Positions 6,322-9,009 of a DNA stretch of 9,009 bases are shown here, piece by piece (within the stretch, counting starts at the first letter, position 1; each line of letters starts with the position of its first letter). The position numbers were made by a program, and so were the translations under genes. The notes below the pieces were generated by a model. It saw only the letters and a program-made list of their open reading frames with translations, did not search any database and was not told where the DNA came from. The stretch is from Collinsella sp. (GTDB lineage: Bacteria > Actinomycetota > Coriobacteriia > Coriobacteriales > Coriobacteriaceae), in NCBI GenBank assembly GCA_019425045.1, contig JAHYYI010000004.1:48846-57854 (forward strand), read 5' to 3'.

Positions 6322-7454
6322 TCAATTTTAATCTCCCGCCTTATGTGGGCACGGAAATGGAATATGTTCGAGAGGCCTGCGCTGTCAATCGTAAGATTTG
6401 CGGTGATGGTCCTTTTACCAAAAAATGTAGCGAATGGCTCGAGAACCGTTTTAATTCCAATAAGATCCTGCTAACGACTAGTGGTACGAGCGCGCTTGAG
6501 CTTGCAGCAATCTTATGCGACCTACATCCTGGTGATGAGGTGATTCTGCCTAGCTTCACTTTCTCTTCTACTGCTACGGCATTTCAAATGGTCGGCGCCA
6601 CTTTGGTGTTTGTTGACGTGTGCCCTGACACAATGAATATTGATCCCGATGCCATTGAGAGGGCGATAACTGATAAAACCAAGGTTGTCGTTCCTGTGCA
6701 TTATGCTGGCGTTGCATGTGATATGGATCGAATCATGGACATCGCTACACGCAACAACTTGTTGGTCGTTGAAGATGCGGCACAGGGTGTTTTGAGTTCT
6801 TATAAGGGTGAGGCTCTCGGCACTATTGGTCATTTTGGTTGCTATAGCTTTCATGAAACTAAGAACTATTCGATGGGCGAAGGTGGCGCGCTTTCTATTA
6901 ACGACTCGCGTTACTGCGATCGTGCTGAAATTATTCGCGAAAAAGGGACTAATCGTCAGCGCTTTTTTAGGGGTCAAGTAGACAAGTACACTTGGGTTGA
7001 TCGTGGGTCGAGCTACCTGCCTTCTGACATGAATGCGGCTTATCTTTGGGCGCAGCTGGAGCATGCTGATGAAATTAATGAGAATCGACTCTCAACTTGG
7101 CATTTTTATCAGGAGTCTTTAAAGCCGCTTGCAGATGCCGGCAAGCTTGAGCTTCCCTATATTCCTGAAGGCTGCGAACATAACGCGCATATGTTTTACA
7201 TCAAGTGTAAAGATCTTAAGGAACGCGGTGATTTTATCTCTTACCTTAAGGACCATGGTGTCCAAGCTGTTTTCCATTACATTCCTTTGCATGATGCGCC
7301 TGCAGGAAAGATGTTTGGTCGTTTTGACGGGGAAGACAGGTTTACTACCTCTGAAAGCAATAGGCTTGTCAGGTTGCCTATGTACTATGGTCTAAGCGAT
7401 GCCGATAGGCATCATGTTGCTGACGCTGTTCTTTCTTTTTACGCCACTCGATAG
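6318..7454 (+). CDS. wecE: dTDP-4-amino-4,6-dideoxygalactose transaminase (WecE/RffA)
   Basis: The product is 378 residues, close to the ~376 of E. coli WecE, and it matches from end to end: N-terminus MINFNLPPYVGTE, then CGDGPFTKKC, VPVHYAGVACDMD, VVEDAAQGVLS, GTIGHFGCYSFHETKNY, EIIREKGTNR, FFRGQVDKYTW and FHYIPLH. Lys182 in HETKNY is the expected PLP Schiff-base lysine, and Asp153 in VEDAAQ should contact the PLP ring nitrogen. The family uses glutamate to aminate dTDP-4-keto-6-deoxyglucose to dTDP-Fuc4N in the cytosol. ATG 6318 is preferred over an in-frame GTG at 6258 because it matches the known N-terminus, has GGAG at 6307-6310, and overlaps the preceding stop. It is the last gene of the operon, directly before a terminator. 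The genes making its substrate (rmlA, rmlB) are not in the window. Confidence 0.95.
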   Translation: MINFNLPPYVGTEMEYVREACAVNRKICGDGPFTKKCSEWLENRFNSNKILLTTSGTSALELAAILCDLHPGDEVILPSFTFSSTATAFQMVGATLVFVDVCPDTMNIDPDAIERAITDKTKVVVPVHYAGVACDMDRIMDIATRNNLLVVEDAAQGVLSSYKGEALGTIGHFGCYSFHETKNYSMGEGGALSINDSRYCDRAEIIREKGTNRQRFFRGQVDKYTWVDRGSSYLPSDMNAAYLWAQLEHADEINENRLSTWHFYQESLKPLADAGKLELPYIPEGCEHNAHMFYIKCKDLKERGDFISYLKDHGVQAVFHYIPLHDAPAGKMFGRFDGEDRFTTSESNRLVRLPMYYGLSDADRHHVADAVLSFYATR

Positions 7455-7459
7455 ATATT

Positions 7460-7490
7460 AAAAGGCGGCTTCTGGCCGCCTTTTTCTTTT
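7460..7490 (+). terminator. Rho-independent terminator after wecE
   Basis: A ten-base-pair stem (7460-7469 with 7475-7484, core GGCGGC/GCCGCC flanked by A-T pairs) encloses a 5-base loop TTCTG. A T-rich tract follows to 7490. It starts five bases after the wecE stop and should end the operon transcript. The downstream gene's ribosome binding site begins at 7491, right after the T tract. Confidence 0.92.
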
Positions 7491-7501
7491 AAGGACTGTA
7501 T

Positions 7502-9009
7502 ATGCAAAAGAGTATCCAGCGCTATTTGTTGACCGCAATCTTTGCTATGTCACTTCTTTCTCTTTTTCTTGGTCATCCCGTTAACGCTTTTGCCGATAGC
7601 TCAGATGTAGATAACCTTTCGTTTATTTATATCGAGAAGAGTCACGTTGACCTCGGAGATGCGCAAAGAGTTGCTTTGGGCTTTGACGGGACGCCGTCGG
7701 ATGAGCCTGTGGCACTGTATTGTGCAAATACTGCGTCTGAAGCCCTTATCCGATTCGATGTCACTTCCAGTGCTGACAACACATTTCTTTTCTCTTCGAG
7801 CGTCTCTGCCGCTGGCGTTTATTCCTTGCTTAAGGTGGAGTATGCCTCTGGAGCAACTCGTATTTTTCCTGATGAAATTTCTGATCAGATGTTTAGCGCC
7901 GGTGAAGTGGCTGCACCGTATCGATTGCTGTCTGATGGCGACTCGGATGATCAGCTTGAGTCCGTGTTTACTGACGACACAGGTGCTTCGTTTGATTCGT
8001 TGGAATCTGCCGTTGATGTCATTTCGGAGAACTCTGCACGGGCGCGTAGCTGGGTCTTTGTTTTAGATGCTGGTCATGGCGGTTGGGATTCCGGCGCCAT
8101 CGGCAATGGTCTTCGTGAGAAGGATCTTACGTTGCAAATTGCACGTTATTGCCGCGATGAACTCCAGAAGTACGCTGGCGTTCGAGTTATTATGACACGT
8201 GATTCTGACACTTCCGTTACTGGCGTTGCCAACACTACAAACGAACTTATTGCTCGCGCCCAAATTGCAAGAGACAACAACGCATCTTTGTTCATGAGTT
8301 TTCACATCAATTCAGGCGGTGGCACCGGAGCGGAAATTTGGATTCCGAGGCAAGCTAGTTGGTTTTCTTCATTTAATGAACTCGGAGAGTCTCTGGGCCA
8401 AGATGTTCTAAACAGGCTTGTATCTGTTGGCCTCGTTAACCGTGGTACAAAAAATGATTATTACGATTTAAACGGTACGCAGCTCTATTATCCTGACGGC
8501 AGCAACGCCGATAGTCTTTCTGTCATAAGAAATTGTCGCCAATATGGCATTCCTGCAGTTTTGGTCGAACATGGTTTTATCGACAACAGTTATGATGCCG
8601 GACTTTTGGCCAATTCGCTATACCTTCAAAAAATGGGCCAGGCAGATGCTCTGGCTATTGCTAACCAGTTTGGCCTTTCGAAGGAAGCTAAACCTGATCC
8701 GGTGGTTTCCGAGATGCATGACGGTAAAATCAAGTTGAGCTGGGATTCAGTCCCCAATGCATCTAAGTATGCAATTGCTCTGCGCAAGAGCGATGGTGGG
8801 TTTAATACCTATACGTATGATTGCACAGGAACTTCCTATGAAATCGATGGGCTTGAAAACGGGAAGACATATACATTCCTTGTTCAGGCTTATGCCAACG
8901 GTCGTTGGAATAACTTTACGTCTGACGATTATTTAACTTGTAAATTGGTTCCTTCCCCCCAGGCCGCTGCCGAGGCGACCGGCGACGGAGAGGTGACGGT
9001 GTCGTGGAA
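7502..9009 (+). CDS. Secreted N-acetylmuramoyl-L-alanine amidase (Amidase_3) with FN3 repeats, 3' partial
   Basis: ATG 7502 follows AAGGA at 7491-7495. The frame is open through the window end (502 codons), so the C-terminus lies outside. Residues 1-31 form a signal peptide: basic start, hydrophobic core, then VNAFADS with cleavage near 29-31. Residues about 32-183 are an unassigned N-terminal region with beta-rich character. Residues about 186-390 form the zinc amidase domain: VFVLDAGHGGWDSGAIG with ligand His192, REKDLT with Glu206, MSFHIN with His268 and VEHGFIDN with catalytic Glu356, the full AmiA/LytC (Amidase_3) set. It should cut the bond between N-acetylmuramic acid and L-alanine in peptidoglycan. 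One FN3 repeat follows at about 398-485, and a second begins at about 487 in GC-rich code. The terminator just upstream implies read-through or an unseen promoter inside wecE. Confidence 0.92.
   Translation, partial: MQKSIQRYLLTAIFAMSLLSLFLGHPVNAFADSSDVDNLSFIYIEKSHVDLGDAQRVALGFDGTPSDEPVALYCANTASEALIRFDVTSSADNTFLFSSSVSAAGVYSLLKVEYASGATRIFPDEISDQMFSAGEVAAPYRLLSDGDSDDQLESVFTDDTGASFDSLESAVDVISENSARARSWVFVLDAGHGGWDSGAIGNGLREKDLTLQIARYCRDELQKYAGVRVIMTRDSDTSVTGVANTTNELIARAQIARDNNASLFMSFHINSGGGTGAEIWIPRQASWFSSFNELGESLGQDVLNRLVSVGLVNRGTKNDYYDLNGTQLYYPDGSNADSLSVIRNCRQYGIPAVLVEHGFIDNSYDAGLLANSLYLQKMGQADALAIANQFGLSKEAKPDPVVSEMHDGKIKLSWDSVPNASKYAIALRKSDGGFNTYTYDCTGTSYEIDGLENGKTYTFLVQAYANGRWNNFTSDDYLTCKLVPSPQAAAEATGDGEVTVSW
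8692..9009 (+). repeat. FN3-type repeats of the amidase (one full, one cut by window end)
   Basis: The conserved Trp codons are at 8741 and 9005, a spacing of 88 codons. The first unit has the same signature as the upstream peptidase gene (PNASKYAIA, YDCTGTSYEIDGL, TYTFLVQAYANGRW). The second begins EATGDGEVTVSW and closely matches repeat 2 of the upstream gene at protein and DNA level. The 17 bases 8972-8988 are identical to 270-286. Confidence 0.88.
8948..8965. other. Right composition junction (AT-richer back to GC-rich)
   Basis: The line 8881-8940 is 24/60 G+C (40%), while bases 8961-9009 are 35/49 (71%). The switch lies in the linker between the two visible FN3 repeats of the amidase, around the Pro-Ser-Pro-Gln codons, and the frame is kept. 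Only about 55 GC-rich bases are visible, so this boundary is less certain than the left one. Confidence 0.65.

Noticed and set aside
6522..7064. 180-codon open frame on the - strand inside wecE
   Set aside because: It is antisense to highly conserved wecE sequence and shows no independent coding evidence.
7647..8066. Open frame downstream of the terminator as a separate gene
   Set aside because: The real frame is the amidase from 7502, which has a signal peptide and complete zinc-site motifs; this frame is its shadow, as is the one at 8544-8738.

Overview
The window looks like an accessory cell-envelope locus from a Gram-positive bacterium, most likely an actinobacterium of the Coriobacteriia type (Collinsella/Olsenella-like). 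That assignment is inference. It rests on very GC-rich flanking code, AGGAGG-type ribosome binding sites, and wall hydrolases carrying long arrays of ~88-residue fibronectin type III (FN3) repeats. All genes are on the + strand. There are no RNA genes, CRISPR arrays or insertion sequences that I can see.

Layout: (i) 1-2399 is the 3' part of a large secreted-type protein with seven FN3 repeats and a C-terminal NlpC/P60-like cysteine peptidase domain. Its first 589 bases are very GC-rich; the rest is AT-richer. (ii) 2400-2497 is a short intergenic region with a weak promoter candidate. (iii) 2498-7454 is a tight six-gene operon: a membrane-anchored GT2 polyprenyl-phosphate glycosyltransferase, a GalE-like extended SDR, an ATP-grasp ligase, two small SMR/EamA-type four-helix membrane proteins, and WecE (dTDP-4-amino-4,6-dideoxygalactose transaminase). 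(iv) A strong Rho-independent terminator lies at 7460-7490. (v) From 7502 to the window end runs a secreted N-acetylmuramoyl-L-alanine amidase followed by FN3 repeats, open at the 3' edge and turning GC-rich again in the last ~55 bases.

How the parts may work together (inference): the operon resembles the Gram-negative Arn (L-Ara4N) pathway, with aminotransferase, polyprenyl-phosphate sugar transferase and a two-subunit SMR flippase, but uses a WecE-type enzyme for Fuc4N and adds an ATP-grasp ligase that could acylate the amino sugar. The product would be a lipid-linked, possibly aminoacylated, 4-amino-4,6-dideoxyhexose flipped outward to decorate a wall polymer. The two flanking hydrolases could act on or bind that wall.

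The most striking structural signal is that the AT-richer block (about 590-8955, ~8.4 kb) begins and ends inside FN3 repeats of two different hydrolase genes, in frame at both ends, with GC-rich FN3 code outside. This looks like a cassette exchanged by recombination in repeat-coding DNA, carrying a sugar-modification operon together with parts of two wall hydrolases. A repeat-induced assembly chimera is the main alternative.
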